Assembly (NCBI GenBank): GCA_026390695.1
Contig: JAPLFL010000120.1
Coordinates: forward strand, 1 to 50,138
DNA length: 50,138 nucleotides
Source: Candidatus Kapaibacterium sp.
GTDB taxonomy: Bacteria; Bacteroidota; Ignavibacteria; Kapaibacteriales; UBA2268
Direction: 5' to 3'
Made by a program: the position numbers and the translations under genes. The notes beneath the pieces are model-generated. The model made no database searches. It saw nothing but the letters and a program-made list of their open reading frames with translations, and was not told the origin of the DNA. Shown here piece by piece: positions 36,384 to 45,385 of the stretch (its first letter is position 1; every line of letters begins with the position of its first letter).

Positions 36384-38804
36384 ATGATGAAAAATATAAT
36401 AGATCATAAAAATAGAAGTGAATTTATTGTTAATGTAAATTCAGGCAACTCATCTTTTTGTAACAAAGCGCTAGCTTGGTTACATGCAAAATTTAGTTCC
36501 ACGTTTCAAAACTCCTGTTTCGTAACGAATGCCAAAAGAACGTTTGATTTCAGATCAATTTTATCTACTATCTTAGTCTGTTTTGTATTATTAATCTCTT
36601 TAAATTCCTTTGCTCGTGCCGAAGATCCGAAATTCGAGATACCTGATTCAATGAAAAAGAAAATTAATACTATCAGATTGGAATTTTTAAAATTTAGCTT
36701 TAAAATGGATGATCTTTTCAATACACTTTATAATCATCCGATGTATATGCGTTATGGTGCCTTCGGCGGATTCGGATTCAATTATCATATTCCGACTTTT
36801 AAATCACTTGATACTGCCACATGCCCTAACTGTACTCCTAATAAATTCAGCAATTTTAAACAATACGGTTTTCAGCCTGCTGCATCTTTGCTCTTCGAGT
36901 ATGAGTTATCCGGTCAGTTAGGATTATCACTAAGAGCAGGATATACTGATTTTGGAATAAAATTATCTCAAGATGAACCTATTGCAAAATTTGATCCAAT
37001 TTCAAACAGTTCAATTACAATAACCAATTCTCATATAATTGAAACCGGACTAACATCCGTGACGGCAGAACCCACAATATCCTTCCGTCCTTTAGAAAGA
37101 TTGCCTATGTTCTTTGGTGCTCAGTTGGGTTTTTTTACCAAAAAAACTTATCATCAATATGAAGAAATAACTCAGGGTGATGCTCTGTGGGCAAACGGCT
37201 CTAAGATAAGAAATGAAACAAGCGGAACTATCCCAGGAATGAGCGCAATGATTACTCAAATTTTCCTTGGATTTGGTTACGAAATCCCGCTTAATAAAAC
37301 AGGTACTTCATTCTTTGTTCCTGAAATAAGCATTGCTTATGGTCCTTCAAATATTACCGATAAAGTTGAAAGCTGGAAAATTCATCAGGTTCGGGCTGGT
37401 TTAGCTCTTAAAATATCGCCCTATAACACAATCGACACACTGACTTATGAAATTCGCCAGCAGGAACGTATAAACGATTCAATTATTCTCCTTGCGCGGT
37501 TAAACGCTGCAATTGCCGACTCTGTCCATTATATCAGACGTTCGTTCCTTGCATATAAAGCCGACATCAACCGCAAAGATTCTACTGAAATTGCTAAAAA
37601 AGGAGTTGTGGCTGAAATTCAAAAAATGGTTAATATCGATGAAAAGAATCAGGAAATAGATATCAATAAACTGAACGTAGAGCAATTTACTCTGTCGAGC
37701 TCTACTCCACTTGTAAAATATGTATTCTTCGATCACGGGAAATGGGATATTCCCGCACGTTATACCAAATTAGAAGCAACTTCCCGTGCTTCTTTTGCAG
37801 AAGCTAATATTGCTACCAAGCCGACTCTTGAAATTTATCATAATATAATTAATATTATCGGCAAACGAATGTCGATAAAGCCAAGCGCCCAAATAACTAT
37901 CACCGGCTGCAATGATGGAATTGATTCAGAAAGAAACGATACTAATCTGTCCTATAAACGTGCCGAATCTATAAGTAATTATCTCCAGAATACATGGAAA
38001 ATTCCAGCTAAGAACATCATAATCAAAGTAAGAAACTTGCCCGAATTTGCTACTTCAAATACCGAAGCTGCGGGTGTCGAAGAAAACCGACGTGTGGAAT
38101 TTGAGGCTAATGATCCTTCGATTTTAGCACCTGTTAATATTGCCGACAAAATATATTCTTACGTAAAACCTACTACCGTTAGGACATATATCAAAGTTAC
38201 TGCCGGAGCCGGAATCAAGGATTGGGGAATCCGCCTGAGCGATGAAATGGGTAACGAGAAAAATCTTGGTGCAGCAGAATATGCTGTCATTCCACCTTCC
38301 ATCGAATGGGATTTCCAGAACAATCAGGAATTAATTCCTACATTTACCAGCAAATTAAATTATTATCTTTATGTTCAGGATAATAATGACAAAGTTATTG
38401 ACGTCAGCAAAACACTTGACGTAAATGTTCTTTCCGTTGAAGATAAAAAGAACAAAGGTATGGCTGACAAAGTGATTGAAAATTATAGCATCTTAATGCC
38501 TTTCAATATTTCTGAATTAACAGGCGATGCACTCGCAACTGCTACTTTAATCAAAGATAAAATCAGCGGAACTTACCGCAAGGATGCCGAAATTAAAATC
38601 AAAGGATATGCCGATGCCTTAGGATCTAAAGCTGCTAACATTGAACTTGCAAAGAAACGTGCAAACATCATGGCGCAATTCTTAGGGCAGCCCATTGTTC
38701 AGGTTGCTGGCGAAGGAATTAATACTGCCTTTGACGATTTGCTTCCCGAAGGTCGTTTTTATAACCGTAGCGTGAACGTAACCGTCAATAATCCGATAAG
38801 ATAA
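36384..38804 (+). CDS. Outer-membrane protein with two OmpA-like domains and extended N-terminus
   Basis: This 806-aa protein follows the propeller gene closely with GGGAGG before ATGATG. The hydrophobic export segment (ILSTILVCFVLLISLNSFARA) lies at residues ~57-78 behind a polar extension with no internal Met, unlike a normal signal peptide. A barrel-like region (~110-345), a first OmpA-like domain (~490-590, ITITGCNDG ... VEENRRVEFE) and a C-terminal OmpA domain (~700-806, KIKGYADALGSKAANIELAKKRA) follow. It parallels the protein at 27122. It may stabilise the outer membrane around T9SS cargo, which is inference from context. Confidence 0.82.
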   Translation: MMKNIIDHKNRSEFIVNVNSGNSSFCNKALAWLHAKFSSTFQNSCFVTNAKRTFDFRSILSTILVCFVLLISLNSFARAEDPKFEIPDSMKKKINTIRLEFLKFSFKMDDLFNTLYNHPMYMRYGAFGGFGFNYHIPTFKSLDTATCPNCTPNKFSNFKQYGFQPAASLLFEYELSGQLGLSLRAGYTDFGIKLSQDEPIAKFDPISNSSITITNSHIIETGLTSVTAEPTISFRPLERLPMFFGAQLGFFTKKTYHQYEEITQGDALWANGSKIRNETSGTIPGMSAMITQIFLGFGYEIPLNKTGTSFFVPEISIAYGPSNITDKVESWKIHQVRAGLALKISPYNTIDTLTYEIRQQERINDSIILLARLNAAIADSVHYIRRSFLAYKADINRKDSTEIAKKGVVAEIQKMVNIDEKNQEIDINKLNVEQFTLSSSTPLVKYVFFDHGKWDIPARYTKLEATSRASFAEANIATKPTLEIYHNIINIIGKRMSIKPSAQITITGCNDGIDSERNDTNLSYKRAESISNYLQNTWKIPAKNIIIKVRNLPEFATSNTEAAGVEENRRVEFEANDPSILAPVNIADKIYSYVKPTTVRTYIKVTAGAGIKDWGIRLSDEMGNEKNLGAAEYAVIPPSIEWDFQNNQELIPTFTSKLNYYLYVQDNNDKVIDVSKTLDVNVLSVEDKKNKGMADKVIENYSILMPFNISELTGDALATATLIKDKISGTYRKDAEIKIKGYADALGSKAANIELAKKRANIMAQFLGQPIVQVAGEGINTAFDDLLPEGRFYNRSVNVTVNNPIR

Positions 38805-38823
38805 GATTTTATTAATGTAGAAT

Positions 38824-38864
38824 GCAAAATGAAGACAGACTTTGGTCTTCATTTTGCTTTTTTT
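38824..38864 (+). terminator. Strong rho-independent terminator
   Basis: A perfect 13-bp stem (GCAAAATGAAGAC at 38824-38836, GTCTTCATTTTGC at 38845-38857) with an 8-nt loop is followed by seven T residues. It ends the propeller/OmpA operon. Confidence 0.92.
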
Positions 38865-39001
38865 ATTTCCTAATGTTGGATATTTTTTCCGACTTATAAT
38901 TCAGATTGAAAATCAGATATGAGGAAAATGTTTATTGAGTAATGGTTCAAAAACCTTAGTTGAATAAATACAACCTGTTAAACACAAACCTAATATTGAT
39001 T

Positions 39002-39173
39002 CATGGATTAGTTACTTAATTCTGCGCTCTCTTTGCAATATGGTGTCGAATCAAAAACGGCGATGAGGGCGCTTCTTTTATTTTATGAACTTTTCAATCT
39101 TCATCTCATAACTGAAGAAAAATAATTATGCAGGTGTCCCATTTCCTCTAAAGCCGCCACCAGTACGACTGTT
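39002..39173. repeat. 172-bp direct repeat, left copy
   Basis: This matches 40861-41032 over 172 bp with no indels. The first ~115 bp differ at about one position and a few substitutions lie in the last part. It contains a complementary pair GCGCTCTC (39024-39031) and GAGGGCGC (39065-39072) that can form an 8-bp stem, followed on the plus strand by a T-rich stretch. With the right copy it brackets the two-gene module. Confidence 0.88.
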
Positions 39174-39185
39174 TAAAATAAAAAT

Positions 39186-39286
39186 CTTTCAATTCTTCAT
39201 CTCATAACTGAATAAAAACTTATCAAGCAGTTGTGCATTTACTCTTTAAGCCGCTATCAGTGCGGCTATTGTTTGTTTGATTTTGA
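39186..39286. repeat. Degenerate third copy of the repeat's right half
   Basis: Starting at TTCAATTCTTCATCTCATAA, this ~100-bp stretch aligns with the last ~85 bp of the 172-bp repeat plus its continuation TTTGTTTGATTTTGAC, which also follows the right copy at 41034-41050. It contains AGCCGC-TATCAGT-GCGGCT (39249-39267), a 6-bp stem that has decayed in the other two copies. Confidence 0.75.
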
Positions 39287-39396
39287 CCATAATTTTTTTG
39301 GCACATAAAATTTCCAGTTACAAATATCAAAATATTCTTCTCTTTGTTAATTTGCTACTGGTGCATTATATTGCGGACATCTCTTAAAACCATATA

Positions 39397-40026
39397 TTAT
39401 AGTAGAAGTTTTATTATTAAACTATTAAATTCTTCAATAAATTCAATATATATAAATCCTTTATTCTTATCAAAATAGAATTTAGAATTCTTATGTATAA
39501 TTGGGTTTGAACTTTTATAATTTAACAAGACCAGTTTATTTTGTTGATTTGAATTTTGATTCTCTTGGTCTTCAATTAAACTAATTGAATTATCAAATAA
39601 AAATCCATTGATTGTTGTTTGTAAACTCATTTTACTTAAATTATCCTCATCAAAGTTCAAAGGTAGGGATATACTTGGATAATTTTTACAGATTGTAAAT
39701 ATTTTAAATTTCGGTAAAGGTAATGAAATATTCCTTTCAAAATTATCTTCTGATTCATACTGAATTGATATTGAATCATATTTAACTAAATCGGACGAAT
39801 CTGAATTTGTTTTTTTCCATAAAAATTCTCGTTTAAATTTAGTCTTATCAGAGTTAATTTTTAATAATAGGGTATCAATTTTAGAATTGTTTAATCTTGC
39901 GATAAATTCTATATTTTTTATCGAATCATAAGGATTGATAATTGTATTATCTCTTTTTGTGATAAAATAGATTATCCCTGTGAGAATTAAGATAAATACA
40001 ATAAAGAAAATTTGTTTAGTTTTCAT
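39397..40026 (-). CDS. Hypothetical membrane-anchored protein in repeat-flanked module
   Basis: I start this 209-aa protein at the ATG at 40026, which has GGAG five bases upstream. It has one N-terminal hydrophobic segment (~5-23, IFFIVFILILTGIIYFI), so it is either a signal anchor or a secreted protein. An Asn/Ser/Lys-rich outside domain of mainly beta-type sequence follows (e.g. SISLPLNFDEDN, KGFIYIEFIEE). No family is recognised. It lies 93 nt downstream of the other module gene and inside the pair of 172-bp direct repeats, and is probably accessory DNA. Confidence 0.6.
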   Translation of the reverse strand: MKTKQIFFIVFILILTGIIYFITKRDNTIINPYDSIKNIEFIARLNNSKIDTLLLKINSDKTKFKREFLWKKTNSDSSDLVKYDSISIQYESEDNFERNISLPLPKFKIFTICKNYPSISLPLNFDEDNLSKMSLQTTINGFLFDNSISLIEDQENQNSNQQNKLVLLNYKSSNPIIHKNSKFYFDKNKGFIYIEFIEEFNSLIIKLLL

Positions 40027-40119
40027 ATCTATCTCCAAAAAATAGAGGTTGCCTCAAAAGTATTTGATAATAATTTATTATGCCAAGTAATCATTTGAGA
40101 CTACCTCTGTAATTAAATA

Positions 40120-40839
40120 TTAAATTATGGATGTAATTACAATTTGATTGATATTACTACCAGTTAAAAAGACGTTCGATGGATAATAAATCTTTGGAAC
40201 ATCTAATTGATTACTTATTTGATAAGATTTCTTAATTCCAAATGTATCTACAATATAAGTTTGATTATTAAATGTGATTTCAAATGGGATTGGATCACAA
40301 TAATAACTTACATCATAACCAGTGATATTGCCATATATATCGTAATGAGTAGTGACTGTTGTAGCACGTTTTGTTTTAACAGTATTGTAGATTGCTACAG
40401 CAAGTCCTACTACAGCTACAGCAAGACCGGCAACAGCAATCCAAACTACTGGTGGATTTGGATCAGAATTATCGACTGGTACATCAAAAACTGTTTGGCC
40501 ATTAAGTAAACCAATTATAGAAAAATTCTTAGATAATAATCCCTTATTAAATCCATAGACATTTAAATTGCTTTGAAGATCGTGCCAAACATATTGTTCA
40601 TCAATTGTCGAAACCATATTCAAAGAGTTCTTTCCAATTGTACTGGCTTTTAATGAGCCTCCTGTTGCAATTTCTGTAATAGGGTCATAATTTATCTGGT
40701 AATTTGTTTTTCCTGCAACGTCGATTGAAATTCCATCATTACTAGAATTACCAATATTGCTAACAACTAATTGATTTTGTGCATCTACTGTAAGAATAGC
40801 ATTACCTAAAGGCAATACAATGAAATTATTATAAATCAT
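40120..40839 (-). CDS. Hypothetical protein with central membrane helix in repeat-flanked module
   Basis: I start this 239-aa protein at the ATG at 40839, which has AAGGA 8 nt upstream. An in-frame start at 40863 would fall on the repeat boundary. It has no signal peptide, a beta-rich N-terminal half, a transmembrane helix at ~133-155 (VVWIAVAGLAVAVVGLAVAI) and a C-terminal part with YDIYGNITGYDVSYY, which recalls a YD-type repeat. It encodes no recognised domain. The right 172-bp repeat begins just 22 nt upstream of the start, so the repeat probably carries its promoter. Confidence 0.6.
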   Translation of the reverse strand: MIYNNFIVLPLGNAILTVDAQNQLVVSNIGNSSNDGISIDVAGKTNYQINYDPITEIATGGSLKASTIGKNSLNMVSTIDEQYVWHDLQSNLNVYGFNKGLLSKNFSIIGLLNGQTVFDVPVDNSDPNPPVVWIAVAGLAVAVVGLAVAIYNTVKTKRATTVTTHYDIYGNITGYDVSYYCDPIPFEITFNNQTYIVDTFGIKKSYQISNQLDVPKIYYPSNVFLTGSNINQIVITSII

Positions 40840-40860
40840 AAAAAAATCCTTAAATTTGTA

Positions 40861-41032
40861 CATGGATTAGTTACTTAATTCTGCGCTCTCTTCGCAATAT
40901 GGTGTCGAATCAAAAACGGCGATGAGGGCGCTTCTTTTATTTTATGAACTTTTCAATCTTCATCTCATAACTGAAGAAAAACAATCTTGCAGGTGTTCCG
41001 TTTCCTCTAAAGCCGCCACCAGTACGACTGTT
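40861..41032. repeat. 172-bp direct repeat, right copy
   Basis: This is the partner of 39002-39173. On the minus strand it lies immediately upstream of the 40839 gene, which would place a promoter or structured leader there. The continuation at 41034-41050 matches the end of the degenerate third copy. Confidence 0.88.
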
Positions 41033-41406
41033 CTTTGTTTGATTTTGACTTTCACCTTAATATTCTCAATAAAATCTATTCCCAATTTTTAATTCCAAAT
41101 AAATTCTAAATATTCTTTTTTTCGCTTCCAGTGCAGCTTTAGCTGTGTTGAAAGTTGAAAGTAATTTCTGACTTCCGAATATTTCAAATATCAACAGTAC
41201 AAAAATAAAACAAATAAATATCAAAATCAATAGCAGTTTAAAAATATATTAAAAAAGTGTGATTTTTTATAAATATTTTCTAATCTTGTATAAATTGTAG
41301 AAAATTTCCCAAAACTCCTTTACCTGATTAGTCTAATTCTCATTCTGGGATTCAAGATGTGATTCCTGCACACAAGCTCATTCGCCGAAATGACAAAACG
41401 TAAATT

Positions 41407-41560
41407 ATTCATGCAAAATATATTCTAATCATTACGAGATTGAAGAATATTCATGCAAAATATATTCTAATCATTACGAGATTGAAGAATATTCATGCAA
41501 AATATATTCTAATCATTACGAGATTGAAAAATATTCATGCAGAATATATTCTAATCTTTA
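41407..41560. repeat. 42-bp tandem repeat, about 3.7 copies
   Basis: Units begin at 41407, 41449, 41491 and 41533 with ATTCATGC. The first three are almost identical and the fourth is diverged and incomplete. Each unit contains TATATTCTAATC and TTACGAGATTG. Confidence 0.92.
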
Positions 41561-41664
41561 AAAATTAAATGCTTAATCTTACGAAATAGATTTTTTTTCG
41601 TGAAAAGATGATTCTAACTCAAGAAATCAATAAATATTTGAAAATATTATTGATTTCTTTGATT

Positions 41665-41832
41665 CAAATTATCTTTGTAGCGGTTAAAATTATCTTCGTA
41701 AGAGTACAAATTATCTTCGTAAGAGTACAAATTATCTTCGTAGCAGTTCAAATTATCTTCGTAATGGTACAAATTAACTTCGTAAGGATACGAATTATCT
41801 TTGTAAGAGTAAAAATCTTATTCGTATGAGAT
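41665..41832. repeat. 21-bp tandem repeat, eight copies, upstream of copA
   Basis: Eight units start at 41665, 41686, 41707, 41728, 41749, 41770, 41791 and 41812, with the core AATTATCTTCGTA and a variable end (AGAGTA, GCAGTT or GGATA). The period equals two helical turns, so the cores all face one side of the DNA. The array ends ~145 bp before copA. Confidence 0.92.
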
Positions 41833-41976
41833 TTTCCCCGTTATTTTGCTGATTGATTTATCTTTTGCTTAGATACTATTTTATACGGAAATTTTATAAC
41901 TTATTGTGCTAATCTTGTAATAACTAATGATTGATTCACTCGTAATTTTGCTATTGTAGTTTTGACAATTTTAGAA

Positions 41977-44310
41977 ATGGATTTAGATTTTATGAATACA
42001 AAAATTGAAACGGTAAATATAGATGTAATTGGTATGACTTGTGCTTCCTGCGCAATGAATGTTGAAAAAGTTCTCAGAAAATCCGATGGGGTAAATAGCG
42101 CTAACGTCAGTATTGCCAATAATCAAGCTCGAATTGATTACGATCCAGTTATAACTAATTTAAATACTCTTAGATCATCGGTTGCGGAAATCGGATATGA
42201 ATTATTGATCGAGATAATCGAACAAGAGCAGAAAGACAGATTAAATAATCTCGAACTGCTCAAACTCAGAAGGAAATTAATTGTTGCGGTTGCTTTTTCT
42301 TTGCCGCTTGCAGTGCTTTCAATGTATTTTCATCATCATAATTTTACAACAGCATTTATTATGTTTCTTTTATCACTGCCGGTTATCTTTTTCAGCGGCT
42401 CGCATTTTTTTTCAAGAGCTGCCAAGCAAGTAATCAAAGCTGTGTTCACAATGGATGCACTTGTCTCACTTGGTGTTGGATCTGCTTTTTTATATTCGCT
42501 GGTTATTTTATTTTTTCCAGAAGTTTTGGGAGCGGATGGTTCTTGTTACGATGTTTACTTTGAAGCTGCGGCAATAATAATCACTTTGGTATTGCTTGGT
42601 AAAAATCTTGAAGAGAGAACAAAGCGGAAAGCGAATGATTCGGTAAAATCGCTGATGAAATTGCAATCTAAGAAAGCAATTTTAAGTGTAAATGATTTGG
42701 AGGTAGAAATAGATATTGATAAATTAAAAAAAGATGACATTGTTATTGTGAAACATGGCGAGAAAATACCGATTGACGGGATTATTATCAGCGGTTCGGC
42801 TTCGGTGGATGAATCGATGATAAACGGCGAATCGGTGCCGATTGATAAAATTATTGGTGATGAAGTAATTGGTGGGTCGGTAAATTTAAACGGATATTTA
42901 AAAATGCGTGTTCAAAAGACCGGAACCGAAACAATGCTGGCTAAGATAATCAAAGTAGTGGAAAATGCGCAAAATTCCAAACCGGAGATTCAGAAATTAG
43001 CCGATAAAATTTCATCGGTTTTTGTACCGGCGATAATTCTATTAGCGGGACTTGTTTTTTCATATTGGTATTTTATGGGTAATGATTTCCAGCAAGGAAT
43101 TATATCTATGGCTACGGTATTGGTTGTAGCATGTCCTTGTGCATTGGGACTTGCAACACCGACAGCAATAATAGCTGGAATCGGTCGTGCGTCTGAGCTA
43201 GGAGTTCTTATCAAGGATGCCGGATCCCAAGAAGCATTAAGTATGATTGATACAGTAATTTTTGATAAAACCGGTTCATTGACGGTAGGGAAGCCTGAAG
43301 TTTCAGAGGAGATATGGTTTCAGGGGGAAATTATAGAAATCCCACTTAATCCTGCTTTGAAAAAGGTAGAAATTATTGGAGCCAATATGCTCAATGGGGG
43401 ATTAGAAGTTATTTCTTATGATCAGTCCGAATTGTCAATTCCTTCAAATGAGTCAATAAATTTAAAAGAAATTCTATATTCACTCGAATCTCTCAGCTCG
43501 CATCCTCTGGCAAAGGCTGTTACTAATCATTATGAGAAGCTTGAACTGAACAAGATTGAACCCGAATCATTCGAATCATTTGCCGGATTTGGGATATTGG
43601 GAAGATTTTTTGGTAAAGATTATTACGTCGGTTCTGAGAATTTTATAAGGAGCATAGGGGTACAGTTTTCTTTAAGTGATGAAATTAAAAAGAAGGGAGT
43701 AGCTTTAGCAGTTTTTGCGGATTCAGAAAAGGTGTTGGCTCTTATATGTTTAAGAGATAAAATTAAAGAAAGTTCAATTTGTGCAGTTCAGTTTTTGTTA
43801 AATAGGGGAATTGAAGTTATTTTATCGAGTGGAGATAATGAGCAAGTTGTCGAACAAACCGCAAAAAGTCTCGGGATTAATAAGTATTATTTTCGGCAAA
43901 CACCAATCGACAAGGCTGAACTGATTAAATCTTTGCAGGATAATGGCAAACGAGTAGCAATGCTTGGTGATGGAGTAAATGATGCACCAGCTTTAGTGTC
44001 AGCAAACGTAGGTATTGCAATGGCAAACGGTTCAGATTTAGCATTGGAATCTGCCGAAATAGCGATATTGAATGGTGACTTAAGCAAGTTCATAGATTCC
44101 TATCGTTTATCATTAAAGATCAAATCAATAATTCGGCAGAATTTATTCTGGGCATTTTTCTATAATCTAATTATGATTCCAATTGCTGCTGGTCTATTCA
44201 TCGGTTCCGGTATAACTTTAAATCCGATGATAGCGGCTGGTGCAATGGCAATTTCATCAATTTCGGTTGTTTCAAACAGTTTAAGATTAAAATTTTTCAA
44301 AAAATATTAG
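41977..44310 (+). CDS. copA: Copper-translocating P1B-type ATPase
   Basis: This ~777-aa P-type ATPase exports Cu(I)/Ag(I) from the cytoplasm. It has one N-terminal HMA domain (GMTCASCAMN, ~residues 20-30), membrane helices, the CPCALGLATPT metal motif, an SSHPLAKAV nucleotide-binding motif, GDGVNDAPAL and the C-terminal M-x-x-SS motif (AISSISVVSNSLR). Two normally strict motifs are altered: the A-domain TGE is NGE (SMINGESVP) and the phosphorylation loop DKTGT is DKTGS. Start choice is uncertain between ATGs at 41977 and 41992 and a TTG at 41962; no clear ribosome site separates them. A small HMA chaperone follows 10 nt later. Confidence 0.9.
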   Translation: MDLDFMNTKIETVNIDVIGMTCASCAMNVEKVLRKSDGVNSANVSIANNQARIDYDPVITNLNTLRSSVAEIGYELLIEIIEQEQKDRLNNLELLKLRRKLIVAVAFSLPLAVLSMYFHHHNFTTAFIMFLLSLPVIFFSGSHFFSRAAKQVIKAVFTMDALVSLGVGSAFLYSLVILFFPEVLGADGSCYDVYFEAAAIIITLVLLGKNLEERTKRKANDSVKSLMKLQSKKAILSVNDLEVEIDIDKLKKDDIVIVKHGEKIPIDGIIISGSASVDESMINGESVPIDKIIGDEVIGGSVNLNGYLKMRVQKTGTETMLAKIIKVVENAQNSKPEIQKLADKISSVFVPAIILLAGLVFSYWYFMGNDFQQGIISMATVLVVACPCALGLATPTAIIAGIGRASELGVLIKDAGSQEALSMIDTVIFDKTGSLTVGKPEVSEEIWFQGEIIEIPLNPALKKVEIIGANMLNGGLEVISYDQSELSIPSNESINLKEILYSLESLSSHPLAKAVTNHYEKLELNKIEPESFESFAGFGILGRFFGKDYYVGSENFIRSIGVQFSLSDEIKKKGVALAVFADSEKVLALICLRDKIKESSICAVQFLLNRGIEVILSSGDNEQVVEQTAKSLGINKYYFRQTPIDKAELIKSLQDNGKRVAMLGDGVNDAPALVSANVGIAMANGSDLALESAEIAILNGDLSKFIDSYRLSLKIKSIIRQNLFWAFFYNLIMIPIAAGLFIGSGITLNPMIAAGAMAISSISVVSNSLRLKFFKKY

Positions 44311-44320
44311 AAGGTTTATT

Positions 44321-44527
44321 ATGATTTACAAATTTAAAACAAACATGTCATGTGGCGGTTGCCTACAAACAGTATCCGAAGAACTAAAAAAAATTAACGG
44401 AATAAACAATTGGCATGCTGATCTTTATCATCCAAATAAAATATTAACTATTGATGTTAATAATGTAGAAGCTAATTTAATTATAGATTCAGTAAAAAAA
44501 GTCGGCTACAATCTACAGCTAATCTAA
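44321..44527 (+). CDS. Small HMA-domain copper chaperone
   Basis: This 68-aa single HMA domain has its metal site in NMSCGGCLQTV (C-x-x-C), the usual ferredoxin-like size and a C-terminal VKKVGYNLQLI strand. It probably delivers Cu(I) to the ATPase encoded 10 nt upstream, with which it shares an operon. It is CopZ/Atx1-like. The conserved CxxC and the copA linkage make the call firm, although exact subfamily naming is not possible from length alone. Confidence 0.85.
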   Translation: MIYKFKTNMSCGGCLQTVSEELKKINGINNWHADLYHPNKILTIDVNNVEANLIIDSVKKVGYNLQLI

Positions 44528-44746
44528 AAAAGCATCAAAATGAGAAATATTTTCATTAGGATTGAAACTTTTTTAAACTCTAATCGTAATGCTGATTGTA
44601 AGAATGAACAGTGTGTATAATATAAATAGTGTGGATTAAATAAAATTAAATAACAAAAAAAAATTTGAAGAGTATAAAACCCCAAAAATACACTCTCAAA
44701 ACTCCCAGAACTTTAGTATATGCTTCTCCGTAAAGTATTCTAAATA

Positions 44747-44764
44747 TCCTCCCTTCGGGGAGGA
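44747..44764. other. UUCG-loop hairpin in intergenic repeat-like sequence
   Basis: TCCTCCC-TTCG-GGGAGGA forms a perfect 7-bp stem with a UUCG tetraloop, without a T-run. The surrounding CTCCCTTCGGGGAGG text resembles short dispersed intergenic repeats seen in many Bacteroidota. Confidence 0.55.
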
Positions 44765-44805
44765 AATGGGGGCATTCTATAGGAAATTTAAACTTTGGAA
44801 TAAAA

Positions 44806-45237
44806 ATGGAATTAAAAATGTACAAAAAACTTCTTTTCATCAGAATCTGCTTCTATTTTGGTTTTTTAGCTGATTTAATTGCTTCTATACCTCTGCTTTT
44901 CCCATCAATTGGAAAAAAGATGTTTGGGTTGGATAGCTATATTGCAGATGATTTTTTCGTTTATATTACAAGGATTGGAGCCTCATTGATGCTTGGCTGG
45001 ACAATTTTGCTTTTATGGGGAAGTTTTAAGCCTATAGAGCGAAAAGAAATTTTACTTTTCACTGTATTCCCGGTTTTATCAGGATTATTAACGGCTTCAA
45101 TATTAGTTGTGAATTCCGGCTATATAGATATTAGTTACGTTTACCCAATGTGGATTTTTTATTCGATAGTGATTCCATCATACTTGTTTGCTTATAAATT
45201 AGCATGGAATATAAATAAAGTACAAGATACAATTTAA
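44806..45237 (+). CDS. Four-helix integral membrane protein, unknown
   Basis: This 143-aa protein has four predicted transmembrane segments at about 8-33, 48-68, 77-98 and 108-132. A second in-frame ATG at 44818 (MYKKLLF) is an equally good start. The spacing of the helices and the short loops recall small uncharacterised inner-membrane proteins. No metal-binding or catalytic motif is visible. It lies 278 bp after the copper chaperone gene, too far for confident operon membership. Confidence 0.65.
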   Translation: MELKMYKKLLFIRICFYFGFLADLIASIPLLFPSIGKKMFGLDSYIADDFFVYITRIGASLMLGWTILLLWGSFKPIERKEILLFTVFPVLSGLLTASILVVNSGYIDISYVYPMWIFYSIVIPSYLFAYKLAWNINKVQDTI

Positions 45238-45385
45238 AAAATTTAGTTAAAGATGAACATTGTATATTTTATTAACATCAATACTTCAAGCTCATTATTG
45301 GTACTATTGGTACAAAAGATAAATTTACTAAAACGTGTAAAGGTTACACAAATATTTACTAATTAATTTTCATAGGAGATATATT

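Larger units (their letters stand above)
41033..41976. other. Gene-free stretch dominated by tandem repeats
   Basis: No supported gene lies here. From 41033 to 41400 I see only AT-rich sequence. Then come the 42-bp repeat (41407-41560) and the 21-bp repeat (41665-41832), followed by the copA promoter region. A 73-codon frame across the 21-bp repeat is an artefact of its period being a multiple of three. Confidence 0.7.

Noticed and set aside
39002-39286. Minus-strand coding readings in the 172-bp repeats (VAALEE-type or RTGGGFRGN-type)
   Set aside because: Different copies break in different frames and no start is visible; too short to support a gene.
39002-41032. Integron-style cassette with attC sites
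   Set aside because: The repeats show stems but no recognisable GTTRRRY-type boxes and no integrase is in the window; kept only as a repeat-flanked module.
41407-41560. Possible CRISPR array
   Set aside because: Units are contiguous and identical throughout with no unique spacers, and no cas genes are present; it is a minisatellite.
41608-41829. 73-codon ORF with a heptad-like repeat rich in IIFV
   Set aside because: It is produced by the 21-bp DNA repeat (a multiple of three), with no ribosome site and no plausible protein.
44646-44840. 64-codon minus-strand ORF between the copper chaperone and membrane protein genes
   Set aside because: It spans the UUCG hairpin and overlaps the start of a better-supported gene.
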